Assembly: GCA_017471245.1 (NCBI GenBank)
Contig: JAFUVB010000034.1
Coordinates: forward strand, 32,769-96,768
Direction of reading: 5' to 3'
Length of the DNA: 64,000 nt
DNA from: Prevotella sp.
GTDB lineage: Bacteria; Bacteroidota; Bacteroidia; Bacteroidales; Bacteroidaceae
The position numbers and the translations under genes are program-made. Positions within the stretch are counted from its first letter, which is position 1. Every line of letters starts with the position of its first letter. A model generated the notes under the pieces. That model worked only from the letters and a program-made list of their open reading frames with translations. It ran no database searches and had not been told where the DNA came from. Below are positions 1-7,459 of the stretch, in pieces.

Positions 1-821
1 AGATGTTCCTCGTTGATTGCGGAGAAGGTACGCAGATACAGCTGCGACGCTCACATATCAATTTCATGCGCATACAAGCTGTGTTCATTTCCCATCTGCA
101 TGGTGACCATTGTTTTGGGCTTATCGGCATGATAAGCACATTCGGCATGCTTGGCCGCACAGCTCCTCTTCATGTGTATGCACCCCGAGAGTTGGAGCCA
201 ATGCTGACATCACAGATTGAAATGTTTTGCAATGGCTTGGAATATGAGGTGGTTTTCCATGCCATAGAGACCACCCAATCACAGATTATCTATGAAGACA
301 GGAGCCTGACCGTAACCACAATACCGCTGAATCACCGTATTTCTTGTTGTGGGTTCCTGTTCCGCGAGAAGCAGGGACTACCTCATATCCGCCGGGATAT
401 GATTGATTTCCTTCAAATACCCATCAGTCAAATCAACAATATCAAAGCGGGTGACGGCTGGACGACAGAAGACGGCACCCATTATCCCCATGAACGGTTG
501 GTGACACCGCCCGACCGTGCTCGTTCCTATGCATATTGCAGCGACACCAAATACATGCCTCACTTGCATGAACTGCTTGTGGATGTAGACATGCTGTATC
601 ATGAAAGCACCTATTGCGAAGACAATGCCGACCGCGCAAGGCTCTATTATCACTCCACAGCGCACCAGGCTGCTATGGTTGCAAGAGATGCAGGCGTGAA
701 AAAACTGCTGCTCGGCCACTATTCAGCACGCTATAATGATGAGGAAATGATAGTCAAGGAAGCACGCGAAATATTCCCTGAAAGCTATCTGACCAAAGAA
801 AATGACGTGTTTAATGTGTAA
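1..821 (+). CDS. rnz: Ribonuclease Z (5'-truncated by window edge)
   Basis: Metallo-beta-lactamase-fold endonuclease that removes 3' trailers from tRNA precursors in the cytoplasm. The frame is open to the left edge. The visible part starts at the FLVDCGEGTQ segment, which in this family lies roughly 30 residues into the protein, so the true start is outside the window and the ATG at 3 is internal. The zinc-binding HLHGDH signature is at visible residues 31-36. A later LGHYSARY segment carries a further metal-ligand His. The carboxy terminus looks complete and ends at TAA 819-821. A promoter follows, so the next gene appears to be transcribed separately. Identification is firm. Confidence 0.95.
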   Translation, partial: MFLVDCGEGTQIQLRRSHINFMRIQAVFISHLHGDHCFGLIGMISTFGMLGRTAPLHVYAPRELEPMLTSQIEMFCNGLEYEVVFHAIETTQSQIIYEDRSLTVTTIPLNHRISCCGFLFREKQGLPHIRRDMIDFLQIPISQINNIKAGDGWTTEDGTHYPHERLVTPPDRARSYAYCSDTKYMPHLHELLVDVDMLYHESTYCEDNADRARLYYHSTAHQAAMVARDAGVKKLLLGHYSARYNDEEMIVKEAREIFPESYLTKENDVFNV

Positions 822-835
822 AAATGCGAAAAAAG

Positions 836-867
836 TTTGGCGAATTGAAATAATAGTCGTATTTTTG
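836..867 (+). promoter_or_regulatory. Bacteroidetes-type promoter for the small CTD-like protein gene
   Basis: A TTTG box (836-839), a 20-bp spacer and TATTTTTG (860-867) match the Bacteroidetes primary sigma consensus (TTTG, 19-21 bp, TAnnTTTG). The predicted transcript would start near 874, about 16 nt before the ATG at 890. It could also serve the L,D-transpeptidase and sigma factor genes, since no terminator is visible between 1198 and 1217. Confidence 0.75.
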
Positions 868-889
868 CAAAAATTTAAAATGGGTTATT

Positions 890-1198
890 ATGAGCAAATT
901 TTTACGCAACATATTTTTGGCATTAATGTTCTTGGCATCAGTACCTGCGGTTACATACGCTTCTGAGGCTGTTGAGATAATCGAGCAGGATAATCAGGGC
1001 ATCACGATTACCGTGCAGGACAATGTTCTCCATGTGACTAATGCCAACGGTCAGATGCTCTTTATATACAACGTTACCGGTGTCAGGGTGATGAGCATCA
1101 AGATTGAGGGTGCCGATAAGCGTGTGGAGCTTAACCTTCCAAAGGGTTGCTACATCGTAAAAGTTGGAAACACCGTGCGTAAAATATCCTTGAAATAG
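890..1198 (+). CDS. Small secreted protein consisting of a T9SS CTD-like domain
   Basis: 102 residues. Residues 1-24 are a typical signal peptide (two Lys/Arg near the start, hydrophobic core, cleavage after TYA). The remaining 78 residues look like the C-terminal sorting domain that directs cargo to the type IX secretion system: IYNVTGVRV (G-x-x-V strand), LPKGCYIVKVG, then a basic end (KISLK). In known cargo this domain follows a large passenger, but here nothing precedes it except the signal peptide. It may be a free-standing CTD-like protein or an unrelated small beta-sandwich. The T9SS link rests on pattern similarity only; the open frame and signal peptide are clear. It is preceded by a consensus promoter. 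Confidence 0.75.
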   Translation: MSKFLRNIFLALMFLASVPAVTYASEAVEIIEQDNQGITITVQDNVLHVTNANGQMLFIYNVTGVRVMSIKIEGADKRVELNLPKGCYIVKVGNTVRKISLK

Positions 1199-1216
1199 TA
1201 TTCTTACCGGAACGTT

Positions 1217-2761
1217 TTGTGCAGATTTTCTTTTTTCACGCTTCTCTTCATCAGCCTTTTATGCAGTTGTCATGAAGAGACTTCCAATCCGAACAAGCAT
1301 CTACAGATAGCTGATTTTAATGATATGTCTATGAACGAATTCCGTTTAGACGCTCATAAAATCAGAAAACACATCATGAAGATTGCCGACATGGATAAAG
1401 ACAACAGACTCGCCGACCGGCATGTGAAGCAATACTATCAGAGCAGAAAGCCCTTTCTTTGGATCAGCCGCGCAGGAATCGACCGCCGTGCCGATTCTCT
1501 TTTGTCGTATTTGCAGCATGTTGAGAACGCAGGACTGAATCCCAACCGCTTCCGCCTCTCCCAGATTGAGCGTGACATTGACCGCATCAGACAATTGAAT
1601 CTTGGCAAAGACGAAGTCTCGAACATCAATATGGTGTATGCCCGACTGGAATATAATCTCACAAAAGCATTTCTGAAATACACCAACGGACAGTATTTCG
1701 GATTTGTAAACCCCAACAGCCTGTATAACAAATTGTGCGTAAAGGACTCCGATTCATTGCATGTCAACTATTTCCATCTGTATGATGTGGCAATGAAACA
1801 TCCCAACGAAGATTTCAATGAGCGGGCAATCAAGAAGATCCACAACGACAGCGTAGACATATTCCTCCGGGAAGTGCAGCCTGTTTCCAAGTTATACCAG
1901 CGGCTGTGCAACCGACTGAAAGAGCCGTCGCTGACAAAAACACAACAAATCACTACGCTCTGCAATATCGAGCGTTGCCGCTGGAGACTCAACGACTATC
2001 CTGAAAACCACAAGAAGCACATCGTGGTGAACATCCCATCGTATAGCCTGTATGCCGTAGACAAAGACAGCGTGCTCACAATGAGGGTAGGGTGCGGCAC
2101 GAACAATACCAAGACGCCGCTGCTTACCAGCAAGATCAACCGCATGGAACTGAATCCCGTGTGGATTGTTCCCCAAAGCATTGCCAAGGGAATTGTATAT
2201 AAACAGGGCTATCTGCGCAAGGAACACATGTATATCCTTGACAAAAAGCAAGGAAAACTTGATGTGGAGTATGCTTCCTACGACAAGATCATGTCAGGAC
2301 AGCAACATATCGTCCAAGAAGGAGGGGCTGGCAATTCATTGGGAAGGATCATTTTCCGTTTCCCCAACAACCATGCCGTCTATCTGCACGACACTTCTTC
2401 GCCGTGGCTTTTCGATCGCGACCATCGGGCAGTGAGCCATGGATGCGTGAGAGTGCAGAAACCATTCGAGCTGGCAGTGTTTCTCCTCGACAAGAAAGAC
2501 GAAGACACCATAGAGAAAATACGTTACAGCATGACCGCCGATGTGAACAACTACAACGAAAACGACGGTATTGACAAGTCGCAGATTGACCGTGGAAAGC
2601 TTATCCACCGTATTGATGTGACACCAGAAGTACCTGTGTTTATCACATACTACACGCTCTATCCCGACAAAAGCGGGAATCTCGTGGAATACAAGGACGT
2701 TTACGGGTACGACAAAGCATTGTTCAACGAATTAAAGGTATATGTCGGAGACATTCAATGA
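1217..2761 (+). CDS. L,D-transpeptidase (YkuD domain, YcbB-like) lipoprotein
   Basis: Predicted to form 3-3 or related cross-links in peptidoglycan in the periplasm. The 514-residue product begins with a hydrophobic stretch ending in LLCSC, a plausible lipobox. A long helical region (about 60-260) is followed by the YkuD catalytic domain (about 265-440), with the SHGCVR motif at residues 407-412 and Cys410 as the expected nucleophile. The layout matches the large YcbB-like enzymes of Gram-negatives. The only start that includes the signal sequence is TTG at 1217, 18 nt after the previous stop. The last 20 nt overlap the sigma factor gene, which suggests translational coupling. The start codon is less certain than the function. 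Confidence 0.9.
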   Translation: MCRFSFFTLLFISLLCSCHEETSNPNKHLQIADFNDMSMNEFRLDAHKIRKHIMKIADMDKDNRLADRHVKQYYQSRKPFLWISRAGIDRRADSLLSYLQHVENAGLNPNRFRLSQIERDIDRIRQLNLGKDEVSNINMVYARLEYNLTKAFLKYTNGQYFGFVNPNSLYNKLCVKDSDSLHVNYFHLYDVAMKHPNEDFNERAIKKIHNDSVDIFLREVQPVSKLYQRLCNRLKEPSLTKTQQITTLCNIERCRWRLNDYPENHKKHIVVNIPSYSLYAVDKDSVLTMRVGCGTNNTKTPLLTSKINRMELNPVWIVPQSIAKGIVYKQGYLRKEHMYILDKKQGKLDVEYASYDKIMSGQQHIVQEGGAGNSLGRIIFRFPNNHAVYLHDTSSPWLFDRDHRAVSHGCVRVQKPFELAVFLLDKKDEDTIEKIRYSMTADVNNYNENDGIDKSQIDRGKLIHRIDVTPEVPVFITYYTLYPDKSGNLVEYKDVYGYDKALFNELKVYVGDIQ

Positions 2762-3293
2762 TATGATTACACCCGAGATGCTCGCTGATCCCAAGGAGCG
2801 GAGAAAGGCATTCAGCATCGTGGTGAAGAAGTATAGCGAGCCGCTATACTGGAAGATTCGTCGTATCGTTATTTACCACGACGATGCCAATGACGTGCTC
2901 CAAAATGTGTTCATGAAGGCTTGGAACAGTCTGGATGATTTCCAAAACAAATCGCAAATATCCACTTGGCTCTATCGGATAGCCATCAATGAGAGCCTCG
3001 ATTTCGTGAGAAGACAGAAGAACAAGATAAGTGCCGATGCCGACCTGAGTATGGCAAACCGCCTGATGGCAGACGATTATTTCGACGGCGACCGCACGCA
3101 TGCACTTCTGCAAGAGGCCATCGCGACGTTGCCCGACGTGCAGCGCACGGTGTTCACCCTACGCTATTTCGAAGAAATGAAATACAATGAGATCTCCCAA
3201 TTGCTCGGTACTTCTGAAGGAGCACTAAAAGCATCCTACCATATTGCTGTGAAGAAAATCACGGAATATGTCACGAAGCACAATGACACATAA
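2742..3293 (+). CDS. ECF-type RNA polymerase sigma factor
   Basis: 183-residue sigma-70 family factor with only regions 2 and 4, typical of extracytoplasmic function sigma factors. Region 2 (about 20-90) contains the DDANDVLQNVFMKAW core-binding stretch and STWLYRIAINESLDFVRR. Region 4 (about 125-175) is a helix-turn-helix with FTLRYFEEMKYNEISQLLG. ATG 2742 overlaps the L,D-transpeptidase end by 20 nt; ATG 2763 is an alternative start just past that stop. The next two genes follow the usual Bacteroidetes pattern of sigma factor, one-TM protein, small secreted protein. The family is certain; its regulon is unknown. Confidence 0.94.
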   Translation: MSETFNDMITPEMLADPKERRKAFSIVVKKYSEPLYWKIRRIVIYHDDANDVLQNVFMKAWNSLDDFQNKSQISTWLYRIAINESLDFVRRQKNKISADADLSMANRLMADDYFDGDRTHALLQEAIATLPDVQRTVFTLRYFEEMKYNEISQLLGTSEGALKASYHIAVKKITEYVTKHNDT

Positions 3294-3383
3294 ACTCTTG
3301 AATGCGAAGAAAGAAATCAAAAATAGCAGAACCTGGTTAAACTTTATACAAAATATAACGTCAAATAACAAAAATAATATATC

Positions 3384-3761
3384 ATGACTGAAGAAGAACT
3401 ACTGAAACAGACATTTGGTAACGCAAATCATTTCCAGGTTCCCGATGGATTTTTCGATCGTTTTGCTGATGAGATGATGGCAAAAATAGAGGAAAGTCCC
3501 ATAGAGGAACAACCAAAGACTATTGCCAAAGGCAGGAATGCAATAATCAGAAGATTCGTTCCTTATCTGGCAGTGGCATCTGTCGTGGGCTTGCTATTCG
3601 GTGTTGCGGTATTCCATTCACCGACAGACGAAGGCCAAAACGGCAACATGCAAGTGCAGACACTGGCATCTGCTCCATCGGGAGACGCGCTCGACCAGAT
3701 GGCCGACTATGTGATGCTCGACAATCAAGACCTCTATAGTTACATGTCAAATGAGTATTAA
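3384..3761 (+). CDS. One-TM putative sigma-factor regulator
   Basis: 125 residues. A cytoplasmic N-terminal segment contains FQVPDGFFDRFADEMMAKI, a pattern I recognise from proteins encoded next to ECF sigma factors in Bacteroidetes. One membrane span follows at about 60-78 (PYLAVASVVGLLFGVAVF), then a short acidic periplasmic tail. No zinc-binding anti-sigma (ZAS) His/Cys motif is present, so the role as anti-sigma factor or membrane sensor is inferred from position and topology. It lies 90 nt after the sigma factor gene. Confidence 0.75.
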   Translation: MTEEELLKQTFGNANHFQVPDGFFDRFADEMMAKIEESPIEEQPKTIAKGRNAIIRRFVPYLAVASVVGLLFGVAVFHSPTDEGQNGNMQVQTLASAPSGDALDQMADYVMLDNQDLYSYMSNEY

Positions 3762-3762
3762 T

Positions 3763-4200
3763 ATGAAAAGACATATTATAATTATATTACTATTCCTTGT
3801 CTGCATGGGTGCAAAAGCGCAGCAAAACAAGTTCGACCCGCAGAAATTCCAGGCTGCCTTGGAGCAATTCATCACCCGGGAAGCGAAGCTCACGCAGAAA
3901 GAAGCTGCCGATTTCTTCCCCATTTACAAGGAATTGCAGGCAAAACAGCGCGCTCTGTTCCAGCAGGCAGGCAAGTCGCGTTGGGTGAAACCTGCTTCTG
4001 AAGCCGAATGCCGCACTGCTATTGAGAAGCAAGATGCCATCGACATACAGATAAAGAAACTTCAGAAGCAGTATCATCAGAAATACCTTCAGGTGATTTC
4101 TGCCAGCAAGCTGTATGACGTGATACGAGCCGAAGACAGGTTCCACCGGCAATCCATCCGAAAATTCACGGAACGGCAGGCTCCCCCCAAACGAAAATAG
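3763..4200 (+). CDS. Small periplasmic helical protein of the ECF operon
   Basis: 145 residues from ATG 3763. The signal peptide MKRHIIIILLFLVCMGAKAQ ends in the AKAQ site common in this phylum. ATG 3751 is also in frame but adds four residues and overlaps the preceding gene by 11 nt, so 3763 is preferred. The mature part is highly charged and predicted helical, with LTQKEAADFFPIYKELQAKQ and a Lys/Gln-rich second half. It resembles the small Spy/CpxP-like periplasmic proteins found with envelope-stress sigma factors, though I see no decisive motif. It is the last gene before a strong terminator, which fits one operon from the L,D-transpeptidase to here. Confidence 0.75.
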   Translation: MKRHIIIILLFLVCMGAKAQQNKFDPQKFQAALEQFITREAKLTQKEAADFFPIYKELQAKQRALFQQAGKSRWVKPASEAECRTAIEKQDAIDIQIKKLQKQYHQKYLQVISASKLYDVIRAEDRFHRQSIRKFTERQAPPKRK

Positions 4201-4204
4201 AGTT

Positions 4205-4240
4205 AAAGTGTGCAATATAAAAGCTGCACACTTTATTTTT
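4205..4240 (+). terminator. Rho-independent terminator of the ECF operon
   Basis: A 10-bp perfect stem AAAGTGTGCA (4205-4214) and TGCACACTTT (4225-4234) with a 10-nt loop is followed by ATTTTT. It lies 5 nt after the stop at 4200. It also shows that the in-frame ATG at 4208, inside the hairpin, is not the start of the next gene. Confidence 0.9.
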
Positions 4241-4321
4241 CGTTATCCTGCAGGCAATTGCCTGACGATCAATCAATCACTTTTGCATAACAACCCAATC
4301 AATAAACGAAAAACCAAAAAA

Positions 4322-5473
4322 ATGAAAAACCGAGTCTTTTTATCCGTACTGATGATTGTTTTTGTTGCCATGAAAGCGCAATCACAAACAAATCCGCAAC
4401 GTGGAAGTATCATAACCAATCATCATGAGACCCTTAAAGGATACATCGATTACCTATCCGACGAGAAAAATGCCTACGAATGCCATTTCAAAGCTGACGG
4501 AGAGTCTTCGTATAAATTGTATAAACCCGGTGAAATCGCAGAATATAAGCTCGACAATGGCGGTGCTTATTATGTGTCGAGAACATTTCCGGTGGGCAAT
4601 CAGCAGAAAACAGTTTTCGCATCTTATCTGCTAAAAGGCGAAATCAGCCTTTTCCACCTTGTGGAAGGGAATACCGACTATTATTATTTCGTTGATGCCA
4701 ACGGGAGAGTTGCCGTAATGAAAGATGAAAACAAGAGTTATCGTAGCGCAGAAGAAGCAATGAAGGTGCGGCGGGATAATGTTCGCGAAGTAAGTCAGCT
4801 GTTTTCCAAGAGCACTGCGACCGTCAACAAATTGAGCAACCTTGATTTGTCGCCTCGTTCTTTAACCCGCATCACCCGTGAATATGTAGAAAACTACTGC
4901 ACCAGCAATGAAGACTGTGTGCAATACCTCGTCGATGAAAAATCGGCTTCTACCGTAAAGGCTAAAATGCGGATAGCTGTCGGCGGCGGTTTGGGGTCTT
5001 TCAAGGTGAAACCTCTGTCAGGAATAAAGGCAGATGACCTGTCTCTGAGCGGCTTTGTCCCAGAATTTGGTGCTGGAATTGACCTGCATTTCCCCCGAAT
5101 GTCGCGCTATTTGTTTTTCCAGGGTATGGTTCTTGCCAGCTTATGGGACATGAGCAAGGATTCCTACAATGTGAAATTCACGAATGTGGACGTTCAATTG
5201 GGAGCTGCATTGCGCTCTAATGGAGATCAGGTGGTTAGTCCTCTGTTTCGTGCAGGTGTCATTTTAGGACAGACAGCAGGCATGAAGACCACCGACATGG
5301 GCGATTATATCAACGGACACGGCACAACGAAAGGCCTTTACATCGGTGCAGGCGTTGACATACCTATTGGCAAGCCCATGCTGGCCATCACTGCCGACCT
5401 GCAATATCGTCACGACAACAAGGCGGATGCCAATCTTTTGCAAGTCGGCCTGAATGCTTCTGTGTCTTTTTAA
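4322..5473 (+). CDS. Secreted protein with a predicted C-terminal outer-membrane beta-barrel
   Basis: 383 residues from ATG 4322; the longer in-frame version would begin inside the upstream terminator. Signal peptide MKNRVFLSVLMIVFVAMKAQ with cleavage near QSQ. The N-terminal half (about 25-200) contains a TLKGYIDYLSDEKNAYECHF segment seen in Bacteroidetes proteins of unknown function. The C-terminal half (about 215-383) has alternating hydrophobic and Gly/aromatic residues (AVGGGLGSFKVK, FGAGIDLHF, GLNASVSF) and ends in Phe, typical of a small outer-membrane barrel. I do not recognise a specific function. It stands alone, downstream of a terminator and upstream of the 5.5-kb repeat region. 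Confidence 0.8.
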   Translation: MKNRVFLSVLMIVFVAMKAQSQTNPQRGSIITNHHETLKGYIDYLSDEKNAYECHFKADGESSYKLYKPGEIAEYKLDNGGAYYVSRTFPVGNQQKTVFASYLLKGEISLFHLVEGNTDYYYFVDANGRVAVMKDENKSYRSAEEAMKVRRDNVREVSQLFSKSTATVNKLSNLDLSPRSLTRITREYVENYCTSNEDCVQYLVDEKSASTVKAKMRIAVGGGLGSFKVKPLSGIKADDLSLSGFVPEFGAGIDLHFPRMSRYLFFQGMVLASLWDMSKDSYNVKFTNVDVQLGAALRSNGDQVVSPLFRAGVILGQTAGMKTTDMGDYINGHGTTKGLYIGAGVDIPIGKPMLAITADLQYRHDNKADANLLQVGLNASVSF

Positions 5474-5547
5474 AAGACCTATAGGAAAAAGACAAATATA
5501 GTGTCGCTGCGCGTAAATCATTGATTGAAAGCAGACTATGAGATTTT

Positions 5548-5745
5548 ATGTGTCATCTGCTGCGTTACCTGCTGCGTCATCTGCTGCGTTTTTTCATTGA
5601 CTATTGACCATTGACCGTTGAGAATTGACCATTGACCGTTGAGGATTGACCATTGACCGTTGAGGATTGACCATTGACCATTGAGCATTGAACATTGGGA
5701 AATGCTCAGCAGGTAACGCAGCAGGTAACGCAGCGGGTAACACAT
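5548..5745. repeat. Inverted-repeat element R1: 12-bp-unit arms around a heptad array
   Basis: Left arm 5548-5589 and right arm 5707-5745 are imperfect inverted repeats. Each arm is about three copies of a 12-bp unit: CAGCAGGTAACG on the right, and its complement form CGTTACCTGCTG with CGTCATCTGCTG variants on the left. The intervening 117 nt are filled by the heptad array at 5597-5701. The same arm sequence recurs at 27204-27562. If transcribed or extruded, the arms could form a stem of about 40 bp. It lies between two convergent genes. Confidence 0.85.
5597..5701. repeat. Array of 15 heptanucleotide repeats
   Basis: Fifteen consecutive 7-bp units of the form TTGANNN (TTGACCA, TTGACCG, TTGAGGA and variants). 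The order CCA, CCG, GGA/GAA repeats, giving a 21-bp higher-order period. Related heptads occur at 27645-27750 and 52186-52606. An in-frame minus-strand ORF through it encodes a seven-residue repeat (LNGQWSI), which is a consequence of the 21-bp period rather than evidence of coding. Confidence 0.9.
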
Positions 5746-5864
5746 GGATTAAGGAAAGTAGTTGACAATCAGCGGTTTATGCGCAGCGACATTTGTTTTC
5801 CATTTTTTGTGTTTGGAGAAGTTTTTGAAGCACTTGTCAAGACCTTCTTTTTTCCATTTTAATA

Positions 5865-5945
5865 CCTATGTTTTTGATGGTCAAAACCTATGCTTTTGAT
5901 GGCTGAAACCTATGCTTTTGAAGGCTGAAACCTTAGTTTTCGCAT
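5865..5945. repeat. 22-bp tandem array with AAAACCTATG core
   Basis: CCTATG or CCTTAG occurs at 5865, 5887, 5909 and 5931, exactly 22 bp apart, each followed by a T-tract and preceded (from the second unit) by A3-A4. The core AAAACCTATGCTTTT is nearly self-complementary. A degenerate unit may start at 5843. The array ends just before the stop of the NUDIX gene at 5953. The rest of the 5474-5952 gap (5746-5842) shows no gene. Confidence 0.88.
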
Positions 5946-5952
5946 TAATTGT

Positions 5953-6456
5953 TCATTGTTTCCCGAAGAATTTCATGAATTCATCCTCGAAATTTGGGGT
6001 GAAAACATCCTTTCCGATGTACTCCATGATCTCTTTTCTCGACCAGAATCTGCCACCGGCAAGTTCGTCTCTGCTCGGTTGAATGGTGCCGTCGTAGACG
6101 GTTTTGTGCACATAAACCAACTCGCGTTCCCGCTTTCCTTCGAAGACATACATGCCAATTCTTTCCGGCAAATAGTCGGTAATGCCCAGCTCTTCCTTCA
6201 CTTCCCGGTGCAAAGCCTGCTCAATGGTTTCGTTCAAATCCACATGACCGCCGCACGCAGTGTCCCATTTGCCGGGCTGAATGTCCTTCCATAGCGGGCG
6301 CTGCTGCAGGTAGAGGTCGCCGTTTGAATTGAACACGTGGAGATGAACCACAGGATGCAGCACTTTGCAGCCGTTGTGAGCCTCGCCTCTTGATATGCTT
6401 CCAACAACGTTTCCTTGCTCGTCAACCACCGGAAACAGTTCTTTTTGATTGTCCAT
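5953..6456 (-). CDS. NUDIX hydrolase
   Basis: 167 residues. The Nudix box is complete: G70-x5-E76-x7-R84-E85-x2-E88-E89-x-G91 (core REVKEELGI). The N-terminal part (ELFPVVDEQGNVVGSISRGEAH) and the LYLQQRPLWKDIQPGKWD segment resemble the YfcD and isopentenyl-diphosphate-isomerase-like branch, so the substrate may be a nucleoside or isoprenoid diphosphate; this cannot be settled from sequence. It lies 24 nt downstream of ispE on the same strand, so it is probably co-transcribed. An isoprenoid-related role is possible but inferred only. Confidence 0.92.
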   Translation of the reverse strand: MDNQKELFPVVDEQGNVVGSISRGEAHNGCKVLHPVVHLHVFNSNGDLYLQQRPLWKDIQPGKWDTACGGHVDLNETIEQALHREVKEELGITDYLPERIGMYVFEGKRERELVYVHKTVYDGTIQPSRDELAGGRFWSRKEIMEYIGKDVFTPNFEDEFMKFFGKQ

Positions 6457-6480
6457 TTTGCAATAATCGTTGGGTTGTTT

Positions 6481-7299
6481 CTATCCTTTAACTACATGTA
6501 CATAGCAGTCTGGGAATAAGGATTTTAAGGATTCTGGATTTTGTTCATATATTCCGAATACGGCACTTCCGCTTCCACTCATCGCCGCATAGAGTGCACC
6601 TTCGTCGTAAAGCGCCTTTTTGATGTCGGCAATGACGGGATATTGCGGAATGATGCTCTCTTCGAAATCGTTGAAAAGCAGGTGTTTCCATTGCCCGACG
6701 GGAAGCTGCACGATGTCGCGGCAACACTTCTGCGGACGCTTCACCTTGATTCCGGCAAAGGCTTCTCGCGTGGAAATGGCCACAGGAGGCTTGACTATGG
6801 CGATGAAATAGCGGCTCAGGTCAAGGTCAACGGGCGAAAGCAATTCCCCGATACCCTCTGCGTAGGATGGTTTTGCGGTGATGAAGAAGGGGCAGTCGGC
6901 ACCTAAGCGCGTTGCATATCCCTCCATTTCAGCCACAGAGATGCCAAGATGGAACATATCGTTCAGCAAACGGATGGTGAAAGCGCAATCTGCTGAGCCG
7001 CCACCCATGCCTGCCTGCATGGGAATCTGCTTGTTGAGCGTGATATGTACGGGCGGAAGGGGATGAATACCTGACAACAGGCGGTAGGCTTTCACAACAA
7101 GATTCTTCTCAACATCACCTTCAATCTCTTGTCCGGTTATTTCCAACGAACAGCCATTGTCGCTATCCGTCTCATTTATCTCGATTTCATCGTAGATTCC
7201 CACAGGATAGAAAACGGTTTCAAGGTCATGATAGCCGTCGGCACGTTTGCTCACGATGTTCAATCCCAGATTGATCTTGGCACATGGTCGTATCTTCAT
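6481..7299 (-). CDS. ispE: 4-diphosphocytidyl-2-C-methyl-D-erythritol kinase
   Basis: GHMP-family kinase that phosphorylates CDP-methylerythritol in the MEP pathway to isoprenoid precursors. 272 residues, the usual length. N-terminal AKINLGLNIVSKRADGYHDL carries the catalytic Lys and the conserved GYH. The ATP-binding loop MQAGMGGGSADCAF is at about residues 94-107, and the C-terminal AMSGSGSAVFG motif is present. The ATG at 7299 lies just downstream of a consensus promoter, back to back with ileS. Confidence 0.96.
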   Translation of the reverse strand: MKIRPCAKINLGLNIVSKRADGYHDLETVFYPVGIYDEIEINETDSDNGCSLEITGQEIEGDVEKNLVVKAYRLLSGIHPLPPVHITLNKQIPMQAGMGGGSADCAFTIRLLNDMFHLGISVAEMEGYATRLGADCPFFITAKPSYAEGIGELLSPVDLDLSRYFIAIVKPPVAISTREAFAGIKVKRPQKCCRDIVQLPVGQWKHLLFNDFEESIIPQYPVIADIKKALYDEGALYAAMSGSGSAVFGIYEQNPESLKSLFPDCYVHVVKG

Positions 7300-7320
7300 A
7301 TCATTCTTAATTTATGGTCG

Positions 7321-7352
7321 CAAAGGTAATATTTCTTTCCGTTCCACCCAAA
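7321..7352 (-). promoter_or_regulatory. Promoter of ispE (minus strand)
   Basis: On the minus strand, TTTG (7352-7349), a 20-bp spacer and TACCTTTG (7328-7321) match the Bacteroidetes consensus exactly. The start of transcription would be near 7314, giving a 5' leader of about 15 nt for ispE. Confidence 0.8.
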
Positions 7353-7379
7353 TATTTCTTGAATTAATCCAAAAACTTC

Positions 7380-7410
7380 TTTGCTATAAGGATTTTTTTA
7401 GTTACCTTTG
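7380..7410 (+). promoter_or_regulatory. Promoter of ileS
   Basis: TTTG (7380-7383), a 19-bp spacer and TACCTTTG (7403-7410) match the consensus. The predicted start near 7417 gives a leader of about 43 nt to the ATG at 7460. It also rules out the in-frame upstream extension to 7247. The -33 boxes of ispE and ileS are only 27 bp apart. I see no T-box: the leader is too short for one. Confidence 0.8.
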
Positions 7411-7459
7411 CGCCCTATATAGAAACAATGTTATAAAAAATAGAAAATATTCTGTAATT

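Noticed and set aside
4208-4321. In-frame N-terminal extension of the barrel protein
   Set aside because: The ATG at 4208 lies inside the terminator hairpin 4205-4234, and a clear signal peptide begins at 4322.
5536-5745. 69-codon minus-strand ORF starting MCYPLR with a seven-residue repeat, and a related MCYPLR frame at 27204
   Set aside because: Both arise because the inverted-repeat arm starts with CATGTG or ATGTG and the heptads have a 21-bp super-period, which keeps any frame open. The second copy diverges immediately after the arm, so there is no conserved product.
5865-5945. The 22-bp arrays as CRISPR
   Set aside because: The units are contiguous and diverged, there are no unique spacers of constant length, and no cas gene lies anywhere in the window.
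7247-7459. In-frame 71-residue N-terminal extension of ileS
   Set aside because: It would start upstream of both divergent promoters and inside ispE; the conserved IleRS N-terminus begins at ATG 7460.
7411-7459. T-box or other riboswitch in the ileS leader
   Set aside because: The predicted leader is only about 43 nt, and no T-box consensus or specifier stem is seen.
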